NCBI GenBank assembly: GCA_019307165.1
Contig: JAFDKD010000256.1
Location: 1-5,436, forward strand
Direction: 5' to 3'
Source: Deltaproteobacteria bacterium
Lineage (GTDB): Bacteria; Desulfobacterota; DSM-4660; Desulfatiglandales; Desulfatiglandaceae
DNA length: 5,436 nucleotides
In this document: piece by piece, positions 1 to 5,435 of the stretch
Layout of the letters: each line of letters begins with the position of its first letter
Numbering within the stretch: position 1 is the stretch's first letter
Notes under the pieces: model-generated
The model's input: the letters and a program-made list of their open reading frames with translations, nothing else
What the model was told of the DNA's origin: nothing
Database searches by the model: none
Translations under genes and position numbers: made by a program

Positions 1-4
1 CTTA

Positions 5-47
5 ACTTTAGGCACTCTAGTCACTTTAGATCACTTTAGTCACTTAC
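5..47. repeat. Degenerate 9-base tandem repeat (ACTTTAG type)
   Basis: Five successive copies of a unit close to ACTTTAGTC begin at about 5, 14, 23, 33 and 42. The second has ACTCTAG, the third has one extra base and the last decays into ACTTAC. The array probably continues beyond the left edge of the window. It is non-coding, with no start codon plus ribosome-binding site around it. No function is known to me; it resembles short degenerate intergenic repeats of other bacterial genomes. Confidence 0.6.
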
Positions 48-61
48 AGGACCGCGAAGAC

Positions 62-142
62 ATTGAGAATTGAAAATTGGTTGTGGCGCTGCGCAGCAGC
101 GCATCCATAAATCTTCAATAACTCAATGTTCAATATTCAATG
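62..142. repeat. Inverted blocks of TTGAA-type heptad repeats
   Basis: On the left (62-80) the heptads ATTGAGA and ATTGAAA are followed by ATTGG. On the right (114-142) the reverse-complement type appears as TTCAATA, CTCAATG, TTCAATA and TTCAATG, with one extra A at 121. The two blocks are therefore in opposite orientation and enclose a small GC-rich hairpin at 86-102. The seven-base spacing is seen directly. Whether the element is mobile, structural or simply slippage-derived cannot be told from one copy. Confidence 0.6.
86..102. repeat. Perfect 7-bp inverted repeat (hairpin)
   Basis: GCGCTGC at 86-92 and GCAGCGC at 96-102 are perfect reverse complements separated by GCA. This could form a tight GC-rich hairpin on either strand. 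It sits between the two oppositely oriented heptad blocks. Neither side has a T-run long enough for an intrinsic terminator. Confidence 0.55.
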
Positions 143-162
143 TATAGGGGGCGGCCTCAAAG

Positions 163-198
163 CCGGGTCCATAGGACCCGCGGGGCCTATGGACCCGG
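163..198. repeat. 36-base near-perfect palindrome downstream of the helicase
   Basis: The 13-base arms CCGGGTCCATAGG (163-175) and CCTATGGACCCGG (186-198) are exact reverse complements around a 10-base GC-rich centre that can pair further. The left arm also holds a smaller palindrome, GGGTCC-ATA-GGACCC (165-179). The element begins 66 bases past the helicase stop on the minus strand, so it could protect or end that transcript. The minus-strand sequence after it is GC-rich with no T-run, so a canonical intrinsic terminator is not supported. It may instead be a dispersed intergenic repeat. Confidence 0.6.
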
Positions 199-264
199 AT
201 CTTTACAGAAGTCCAAATGCCCGCTTCACTCCCGCAATATTCCCTATCCGTAGGCCGGAATCCC

Positions 265-1668
265 CTATCTTCTACCCCTGGGTTTTCTTTGTTTAGAAGA
301 TTGAGGGGAGCGCGTCCCTGATCTTGAAGGCTTTTTTTCCGTCTTATCCTTTCTCCTGCCGGATCGGGCTTTTGATTTCGATCCCGAGCTTTTGCGGGAA
401 CCTGTCGTTTTCGCGTTGCGGGTTTTCGATCGCTGTTTTGAAGCATTTCTTCTGTTGACCAACTCTTTTATGGCCCTGTCTGCCACTTTTTCACTGGCCG
501 GGTTGTTGGGCCGCAAGAGAACAAAATCCGGAACCTCGCTATCCACTGTATAGCCGTCAATCTTTTCCACCGGGATCTTCTGCTTCAGCAGTTTTTCGAT
601 GGCCCGAAGATGAAGCTTTTCTTCGTGATCGACCAGGGAGACGGCAATGCCCCTTACACCCGCACGGCCGGTGCGACCGATGCGGTGAACATAATCCTCG
701 GGAATGCCCGGCATATCGTAATTGACCACATAGGGCAGATTGCTGATGTCCAGACCCCTTGCGGCCACATCCGTTGCCACGAGCGTGCGGATCTCACCGT
801 TCTTAAACTCTTCGAGGGTACGTGTCCGGAAAGACTGGCTCTTGTTGCCGTGCAGGGCAGCGGCATTGATTCCTTTTGCCACAAGTTTCTCTGTGAGCTT
901 GTTTGCCCCGTGTTTTGTGCGGGTAAAGACCAGTATCCGGGTCCAGCGTCCCCTGGTGATAAGGTGGACGAGAAGGGCCCGCTTATTTGATCGGTCTACC
1001 AGGTGGACCTTCTGGACAATCGATTCCGCCGCCGTATTGCCGGGCGTCACCTCTATGTATTTTGGGTCCTGCAGCATTTTTCCGGCAAGCGTCCGGATCT
1101 GCCGGGTGTAGGTGGCGGAAAACAGCATGGTCCTGCGTTCAGCCGGAACGAGATCGAGAACCTCTGAAATCTCCTCACTGAATCCCATATCCAGCATTCT
1201 GTCCGCCTCGTCGAAAACCAGAAACTCTATCCGGGAAAGATTCAGGTGCCTCCGGCCGGCAAGATCCAGCAGGCGGCCCGGCGTTGCCGCAAGGATATCG
1301 ATGCCGCGCCTCAGCCGATCGATCTGCGGATTGATGCGAACCCCGCCGTAAACCACGGTGCATCGAAGTGAGACCCGCCTTGCGTAGGCCTTGATGCTCT
1401 CTCCCACCTGAAGCGCCAGTTCCCGCGTGGGGGTCAGGACAAGTGCGCGGGGGTGCCGCCCGTTGCCGTTTCGGCGACTCAGAATTTCAACCAACGGGAG
1501 TGCAAATGCGTCTGTTTTTCCCGTTCCGGTCTGGGCGCGGGCAAGAATATCCCGTCCGTCGAGAATAACGGGAATGGCCTCGGCCTGAATGAGGGTGGGG
1601 GCGGTGTAGCCCTTCGCTTTAACGGCTTTAAGCAGTTCGACCCGAAGGCCAAGTTGATCAAATGACAT
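265..1668 (-). CDS. rhlE: DEAD-box ATP-dependent RNA helicase, RhlE-like
   Basis: A 467-residue protein that should unwind or remodel RNA duplexes and RNA-protein complexes using ATP in the cytoplasm. All core motifs are visible. They are the Q motif around GYTAPTLIQ (20-28), motif I AQTGTGKT (45-52), Ia PTRELA (80-85), Ib TPGR (129-132), DEAD (153-156), SAT (184-186), IV around ILVFTRTK (245-252), V around TDVAARGLD (299-307) and VI HRIGRTGR (328-335). The MSFDQLGL opening and the IPVEKIDGY segment after the core fit the RhlE group better than DbpA or CsdA/DeaD. From about residue 405 the protein is a disordered Lys/Arg/Ser-rich tail, as in RhlE-type proteins that use a basic tail for RNA contact. 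The ATG start has AGGA seven bases upstream (1676-1679). It lies 70 bases after uup with no terminator seen, so it is probably the distal gene of that operon. The family is certain; the exact subgroup and target are inferred. Confidence 0.95.
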   Translation of the reverse strand: MSFDQLGLRVELLKAVKAKGYTAPTLIQAEAIPVILDGRDILARAQTGTGKTDAFALPLVEILSRRNGNGRHPRALVLTPTRELALQVGESIKAYARRVSLRCTVVYGGVRINPQIDRLRRGIDILAATPGRLLDLAGRRHLNLSRIEFLVFDEADRMLDMGFSEEISEVLDLVPAERRTMLFSATYTRQIRTLAGKMLQDPKYIEVTPGNTAAESIVQKVHLVDRSNKRALLVHLITRGRWTRILVFTRTKHGANKLTEKLVAKGINAAALHGNKSQSFRTRTLEEFKNGEIRTLVATDVAARGLDISNLPYVVNYDMPGIPEDYVHRIGRTGRAGVRGIAVSLVDHEEKLHLRAIEKLLKQKIPVEKIDGYTVDSEVPDFVLLRPNNPASEKVADRAIKELVNRRNASKQRSKTRNAKTTGSRKSSGSKSKARSGRRKDKTEKKPSRSGTRSPQSSKQRKPRGRR

Positions 1669-1738
1669 ACAATAATCCTAAATTTCAAAAGACTCTTGAG
1701 CAAGCAAATTCATAAGGATACCGGAATCTCATTCTTTC

Positions 1739-3652
1739 CTATTGCCTTTCTTCGCTGAGGCCCTCCAGTCTCTCCCATCTGTCATATGCCTCATCCAACG
1801 CCAGCCTCAGCTCTTCCAACCGTGCCTGGGCCTGTCTTATCTTCCCGCCGTCATTTCTATAAAATTCGGGGGACGACATCTTTCCATAGATCCTCTTCTG
1901 TTCCTGCTCCAGTTCTTCTATGCGCCCGGGAAGACTCTCCAGCTTCTTTTCCTCCTTGAAGGTGAGCTTTCGGGGGCGATCCTTCTTCCCCGGTCCTTTT
2001 CTCGATGCTTTTTTCCCGACAACGCGCTTTTTTTCTGATTCCTCTTTATCAAGTTGCGTTGGCCGCTGACGGATCCAATCGTCATATCCTCCGGCATATT
2101 CCACGACAGCGCCATGGGCCTCAAATACAAGCGTGCTCGTAACAACATTGTTCAGGAAGGCCCGGTCATGGCTCACCAGAAGTATGGTGCCGGAATATTC
2201 CAACAGTCGCTCTTCAAGCAGTTCAAGGGTTTCCATGTCAAGATCATTGGTCGGTTCGTCCAGCACAAGAAGGTTGGAGGGTCGGGTAAAGAGCCTTGCA
2301 AGAAGCAGCCTGTTTCTCTCTCCACCGGAAAGGATGCGCACAGGACTCCTGGCCTGGTCCGGGGTGAAAAGAAAATCCTTCAGATAACTGATCACATGGC
2401 GCTGAACACCATTGATAAGGATTATATCCTTCCCTTCGGCTATGTTCTCCTGAACAGTCATGTCCTCGTCGATCTGGCTGCGGAGCTGGTCGAAATAGAC
2501 CACCTCAAGTCCGGTCCCCATCCTGATTCGACCCTTTTCCGGCTCCATATCCCCCAGAAGGATCTTCAGAAGGGTGGATTTGCCAACACCATTGGGACCT
2601 ATGATGCCGATCCTGTCCCCCCGAATAATCCGTATGGAAAAATTTTCGATCAGGGGGTCGCCGCCATACCCATGGTTGATACCGGCCGCCTCAATCACCA
2701 GCTTCCCTGTATGTTCCGCCTCCTGGATCTGTATCCGGGTATTGCCGGCAGATTTACGCCATGCCTGCTGCTCCTCCCGCATCTTGATAAGGGCGCGGAT
2801 TCTTCCTTCATTTCTTGTGCGCCTTGCCTTGATCCCTTTCCGGATCCATTCCTCCTCTTTTGCCAGCTTCCTGCTAAACTCCTCTCGCTGCGCCTCTTCA
2901 ATCTCCAGAGTCGCCTGTTTACGTTCCAGGAACTGCCGGTACCTGCATGCCCAATGAACAAGGCGTCCTCGGTCAACCTCAACGATGCGTGTTGCAAGTT
3001 TTTGGAGAAATATCCTGTCGTGGGTGACAAAAATGATGGTTCCCCTGTACTTCTGCAGAAACTCCTCCATCCAGCTTATGGAAGGTAAATCCAGATGATT
3101 GGTGGGCTCATCAAGAAGAAGGAGGTCAGGTGCTGCAACCAGGGCCCTTGCCAGAAGAACCCTTCGCCTGAACCCCACAGACAGGGTTTCAAACCTCACA
3201 TCAGGATCCAAGCTCAGCTGTGTGAGAACCATGTGGACATGCCGGCGAATCTCCCATCCCTGCGACCCGTCCAATTCCTCCTGCAGCAGGGCAACCTTGC
3301 TGGTTATGGCCGTGTCGGCACCCTTGGCCATGAGTTTTGTGAGTCGTTGGTATTCTTCCAGCAAAGTCCCCACCCGCCCCAGTCCGCCAGACACCACATC
3401 GTAAACCGACCCGCTGAGACCGGGCGGCAGATCTTGGGTAAGACCCGCTACTTTGACCCCTTTGTGAAGGGTGATGACCCCGCCATCCGGTTCCATTTCA
3501 CCGCTTATCAAACGCAAAATGGTTGTCTTGCCTTCTCCGTTGCGCCCGAGAAGACAGACCCTTTGCCCCTTCTCTACCTGCAAATTCACCCTGTCCAGCA
3601 GAGGCAAACCACCAAAAGTGACACTCAAATCCTGAAAGCTTACCAGAGCCAT
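1739..3652 (-). CDS. uup: ABC-F family ATPase, Uup type
   Basis: A 637-residue soluble tandem ABC ATPase without membrane segments, close to the length of E. coli Uup (635). NBD1 has Walker A GRNGEGKT (36-43), signature LSVGF (157-161), Walker B LLLLDEPTNHLD (177-188) and switch His211. NBD2 has Walker A GPNGVGKST (352-360), signature LSGGE (441-445), Walker B LLVLDEPTNDLD (461-472) and His495. Between them is the charged ABC-F linker (about 245-310) with IKARRTRNEGR (274-284), typical of the Uup/EttA branch. After NBD2 come a Lys/Arg-rich stretch (about 540-563) and a predicted coiled-coil C-terminal domain (about 565-630), the hallmark of Uup. Uup proteins are linked to ribosome function, branched-DNA binding and transposon excision. 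The first signature has Val where Gly is usual. The MALVSF start matches the family N-terminus, but no good Shine-Dalgarno precedes it; a leader ORF ends one base before it. Antibiotic-resistance ABC-F roles are less likely given the Uup C-terminus. Confidence 0.95.
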   Translation of the reverse strand: MALVSFQDLSVTFGGLPLLDRVNLQVEKGQRVCLLGRNGEGKTTILRLISGEMEPDGGVITLHKGVKVAGLTQDLPPGLSGSVYDVVSGGLGRVGTLLEEYQRLTKLMAKGADTAITSKVALLQEELDGSQGWEIRRHVHMVLTQLSLDPDVRFETLSVGFRRRVLLARALVAAPDLLLLDEPTNHLDLPSISWMEEFLQKYRGTIIFVTHDRIFLQKLATRIVEVDRGRLVHWACRYRQFLERKQATLEIEEAQREEFSRKLAKEEEWIRKGIKARRTRNEGRIRALIKMREEQQAWRKSAGNTRIQIQEAEHTGKLVIEAAGINHGYGGDPLIENFSIRIIRGDRIGIIGPNGVGKSTLLKILLGDMEPEKGRIRMGTGLEVVYFDQLRSQIDEDMTVQENIAEGKDIILINGVQRHVISYLKDFLFTPDQARSPVRILSGGERNRLLLARLFTRPSNLLVLDEPTNDLDMETLELLEERLLEYSGTILLVSHDRAFLNNVVTSTLVFEAHGAVVEYAGGYDDWIRQRPTQLDKEESEKKRVVGKKASRKGPGKKDRPRKLTFKEEKKLESLPGRIEELEQEQKRIYGKMSSPEFYRNDGGKIRQAQARLEELRLALDEAYDRWERLEGLSEERQ

Positions 3653-3653
3653 A

Positions 3654-3698
3654 TCACTGATGTAATCCCATGGATGGAGACAATCCTATAACGCCCAT
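3654..3698 (-). CDS. Putative 14-residue leader ORF upstream of uup
   Basis: Reading the minus strand from 3698, ATG is followed by 13 further sense codons and TGA (3656-3654), giving MGVIGLSPSMGLHQ. It is preceded by AAAGGAG (3712-3706) with a seven-base spacer, the strongest ribosome-binding site in the window. The stop is followed by a single T and then the uup ATG, in a different frame (+1). Since uup lacks its own good site, a ribosome finishing the leader could restart on uup. It is not an N-terminal extension: the frame closes, and MALVSF is the expected Uup start. It resembles no leader peptide I know. It may encode a regulatory peptide, or serve only to load ribosomes. Expression is inferred. 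Confidence 0.45.
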   Translation of the reverse strand: MGVIGLSPSMGLHQ

Positions 3699-3759
3699 GA
3701 AAATACTCCTTTCAAAATCAACGTGGAGAAATCAAGTAACAGATAATCTCATGGGCGTT
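3690..3759 (-). promoter_or_regulatory. Inverted repeat embracing the uup leader start
   Basis: AACGCCCATGA (3690-3700) and TCATGGGCGTT (3749-3759) are exact 11-base reverse complements, 48 bases apart. On the minus-strand transcript the downstream arm contains the leader ATG (3698-3696) and its next two codons, while AAAGGAG falls in the loop. Pairing could hide the leader start and so lower translation of the leader and of uup. A protein-binding site or the ends of a small inserted element are alternatives. The repeat is seen directly; its role is inferred. No clear sigma-70 promoter could be assigned between here and 3820. Confidence 0.45.
3706..3712 (-). promoter_or_regulatory. Strong Shine-Dalgarno of the uup leader ORF
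   Basis: AAAGGAG on the minus strand lies seven bases before the leader ATG, an ideal match and spacing. No comparable sequence lies within 5-10 bases of the uup ATG, where the transcript reads CATCAGTGAT. The placement supports translation starting at the leader rather than directly at uup. Confidence 0.6.
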
Positions 3760-3820
3760 CTGATTTACTACGGGCGTCCCGCTTTGCGCTAGTGTGAATA
3801 GATGGAGAGAAATACCTTAA

Positions 3821-5128
3821 TCATATCTTATCCAGCAGCCATTTCCATGCGGGAACCAATTCCATGATCACGCCGTTTTTCTCAATAGTCTCTTCCTCGC
3901 TGAGGTTGATCAACAGAAGTTCAGCGTCAGGCAAAATGGCGGACGCCTCAGCAAGGGCGCGGCATTCGCGTTCACGCGTGATCGGATCGCTGACGTCGGC
4001 TGCAACCTGAATTGCCTGCGGGGCGCCATCCGGATATTCAACCAAAAAATCAACTTCAAAACCGGACGGCGTCATGCCGTATGTAACCTTGGCATAACGG
4101 CGACGGAGTTCCATGAAAACGGAATTTTCAAGGAAATGGCCGAGATCATGATCCTGCTTGAACGAAAATGAAGCCGCCAGCCCCGTGTCATTGACATAGA
4201 CTTTGGCAGGGTTCACCATGCGTTTACGCTCGGAGTCCGTATGGATCGGCACGCGATAAAGCAGAAAGGCATCTTGAAGATGGTCCAGGTATTCATGAAG
4301 CGTCGTTTTACCGACCTTGAATCCTTGAGATTTCAAATGATTATAAAATTTATTGACTGAAAACTTTGACCCGGCGTTTCTTATCAAATGTCGAATCAGT
4401 GTTTTTAGTACGGTAATATTGGTCACACCGAAACGCTCGACAATATCGCGGAAAAGCACCGTGTTTATATATCCTTGCAGCAGCAACTGCCTATCCAGCT
4501 TCGATAATCCCTGCGCTTCGGGAAATCCTCCATAATTCAAATACGTTATCAACAGGTTTTCGAGAACCGAACGTGTCCGGCTGTCAATTCGCTTCAGCGT
4601 TTTGGGATAGCTGATGCCATGATGCTTAATGAACTCCTTGTAACTGTACGGATAGATAATAGTCTCAACCGAACGTCCCCGAAGGGAGGAGGCAATTTCG
4701 CGGCTTAGCATTTTGGCGGATGAGCCACTAACATAGATCCGAACGGACTCCGTATCCAGCAAACGTCTGACAAATCTTTCCCAGCCGCTTACAAGCTGAA
4801 TTTCATCAAAGAAAAAATACACCTTTTTGTAACGATTTTCAGGAAACATGACATAGTATTCATCCGGTATCCAGTGCAGATCTTCCAATGAAATATCAGC
4901 CAGGCGTTCATCTTCAAAATTGAAATAGATAAGCCTGGATCTCTCCACACCGTCCGACATACAACGCTTCATCATCTGGTATAAAAAATAGGTTTTTCCG
5001 GATCGCCTCATACCAATCACAGAATGCACCTTGTTTGGTATTGCCGGAAGCCGGAATTCCCTTTCAATAAGTTCTGGTAAATCCATGCTGATGGCGTCCG
5101 CAAGCCGCTGTTGAATAATACGTCTCAA
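3821..5128 (-). CDS. P-loop ATPase of the AAA_14/DUF4143 family
   Basis: A 435-residue soluble protein of the widespread bacterial and archaeal AAA_14 plus DUF4143 architecture, whose cellular role is unsettled. The N-terminal ATPase has Walker A GMRRSGKT (39-46), Walker B VYFFFDEIQ (103-111), a sensor-like VSGSSA (133-138) and the family-typical SLRGRS (148-153). The middle (about 190-290) looks helical and may include a winged-helix-like segment. The DUF4143 part carries VYVNDTGL (310-317), LENSVFMELRRR (333-344) and FEVDFLVE (357-364), then IQVAADVSDPITRERE (373-388). The last part resembles a PD-(D/E)XK-like core, but Ala375 stands where an active nuclease would have Lys. The start is TTG, backed by AAAGGGG six bases upstream; the next in-frame candidate, Met15, has no such site. 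GC is lower than in uup and the helicase, suggesting separate acquisition. It lies 122 bases before the uup leader on the same strand, with no clear terminator between. Confidence 0.9.
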   Translation of the reverse strand: MRRIIQQRLADAISMDLPELIEREFRLPAIPNKVHSVIGMRRSGKTYFLYQMMKRCMSDGVERSRLIYFNFEDERLADISLEDLHWIPDEYYVMFPENRYKKVYFFFDEIQLVSGWERFVRRLLDTESVRIYVSGSSAKMLSREIASSLRGRSVETIIYPYSYKEFIKHHGISYPKTLKRIDSRTRSVLENLLITYLNYGGFPEAQGLSKLDRQLLLQGYINTVLFRDIVERFGVTNITVLKTLIRHLIRNAGSKFSVNKFYNHLKSQGFKVGKTTLHEYLDHLQDAFLLYRVPIHTDSERKRMVNPAKVYVNDTGLAASFSFKQDHDLGHFLENSVFMELRRRYAKVTYGMTPSGFEVDFLVEYPDGAPQAIQVAADVSDPITRERECRALAEASAILPDAELLLINLSEEETIEKNGVIMELVPAWKWLLDKI

Positions 5129-5134
5129 AACCTA

Positions 5135-5141
5135 CCCCTTT
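5135..5141 (-). promoter_or_regulatory. Ribosome-binding site fixing the TTG start
   Basis: AAAGGGG on the minus strand lies six bases before TTG (5128-5126). This good match favours the TTG start over the internal ATG for Met15. An ATG at 5144-5142 is in another frame and opens only a short overlapping ORF. Confidence 0.6.
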
Positions 5142-5151
5142 CATTAAAGAC

Positions 5152-5178
5152 AAAATAATGAATTTTTGTCCTTTTCAA
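5152..5178 (-). promoter_or_regulatory. Weak candidate promoter for the ATPase gene
   Basis: On the minus strand, TTGAAA (5178-5173) matches the -35 consensus at five of six bases. TATTTT (5157-5152) matches -10 at four of six, with a short 15-base spacer. Transcription would start near 5145, just before the ribosome-binding site, and the promoter would overlap the middle palindrome. Another -35-like TTTACA (5214-5209) has only poor -10 partners. Confidence 0.25.
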
Positions 5179-5286
5179 TAAGGACAATTACCCATATATT
5201 CATCCCTTTGTAAAGGATAAAATATGAAAAAATGCACGTTCAAAAGGTGGATATAACGTCCTTTCTTCTTCCTATTTGGCTCAGTA

Positions 5287-5360
5287 TCGCGGATGAAGCC
5301 GCTCCTACACCGGCCGTTTTTCGGGGACCATGGCACTTGTAGGAGCGGTTTCAACCGTGA
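5287..5360. repeat. REP-like inverted pair (REPIN-type element)
   Basis: The arm at 5287-5309 and the arm at 5338-5360 are reverse complements at 20 of 23 positions and share GTAGGAGCGG. The intervening 28 bases are unrelated. Each arm also has internal dyad symmetry, such as GGTT-TC-AACC at 5347-5356. This GTAGGAGCGGYTTCA motif is a familiar dispersed REP sequence of many Gram-negative genomes. Paired inverted copies are mobilised in trans by RAYT (REP-associated tyrosine transposase) proteins, none of which is encoded here. It lies in the gene-free 308 bases upstream of the ATPase gene. Reading through it gives the spurious SGFIRD peptide often mis-annotated as protein. Confidence 0.75.
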
Positions 5361-5407
5361 CAAAGGCAGGAGCATAACCGCAACACCCCTCACATGAACC
5401 TTGAGCC

Positions 5408-5435
5408 AAGAACGAAGAACAAAGAACAAGGAACC
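5408..5435. repeat. Heptad tandem repeat (AAGAACA type)
   Basis: Four consecutive 7-base units are visible: AAGAACG, AAGAACA, AAGAACA and AGGAACC. They run to the right edge of the window and may continue beyond it. The seven-base period equals that of the TTGAA-type repeats at 62-142, though the unit sequence differs. No coding role is apparent. Confidence 0.6.

Larger units (their letters stand above)
5134..5221. promoter_or_regulatory. Three palindromic operator-like elements at 34-base spacing
   Basis: Three related palindromic elements begin at 5134, 5168 and 5202. They are CCCTTT-CATT-AAAGAC, GTCCTT-TTCAAT-AAGGAC and CCTTT-GT-AAAGG. The middle one is the best formed, with perfect 8-base arms TTGTCCTT (5166-5173) and AAGGACAA (5180-5187). 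Each copy continues with an A-rich run after the right arm. The spacing of exactly 34 bases between left half-sites is close to three helical turns. The array covers the ATPase gene's ribosome-binding site, leader and probable promoter, so a bound factor could repress it. The regulator is unknown; the ATPase itself or a remote repressor are both possible. Confidence 0.45.

Noticed and set aside
1..142. CRISPR array
   Set aside because: The repeats are 7-9 bases, contiguous and degenerate, with no spacers.
123..446. 107-residue minus-strand ORF overlapping the helicase 3' end
   Set aside because: It is an out-of-frame reading of the helicase basic tail running into the palindrome and heptad repeats. 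No domain is visible.
1669..1738. Intrinsic terminator or promoter between uup and the helicase
   Set aside because: Only CTTG-AG-CAAG symmetry is present, too short for a terminator, and no paired -35/-10 elements stand out.
2054..3691. Two long plus-strand ORFs (344 and 198 codons) in one frame opposite uup
   Set aside because: They lie fully antisense to a certain gene, have no recognisable domains and are split by a stop. They result from the codon composition of uup.
3654..3698. Leader ORF as the true N-terminus of Uup broken by a frameshift
   Set aside because: The Uup family normally begins at the MALVSF-type start, and nothing in MGVIGLSPSMGLHQ resembles a Uup extension.
3771..3781. 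CGGG-CGT-CCCG hairpin as terminator of the ATPase gene
   Set aside because: The stem is only four base pairs and no T-run follows on the minus strand.
5224..5256. Plus-strand 10-residue ORF MKKCTFKRWI preceded by AAAGGA
   Set aside because: Spacing is acceptable, but AAAGGA is part of the third palindrome, no gene follows on the plus strand and the peptide is unrecognisable. It is probably chance, though it could be a remnant of a lost divergent gene.
5175..5429. 84-residue minus-strand ORF containing GRCRSGFIRD
   Set aside because: It is a translation of the REP-like inverted pair, and SGFIRD is the usual artefact peptide. No ribosome-binding site or family resemblance was seen.
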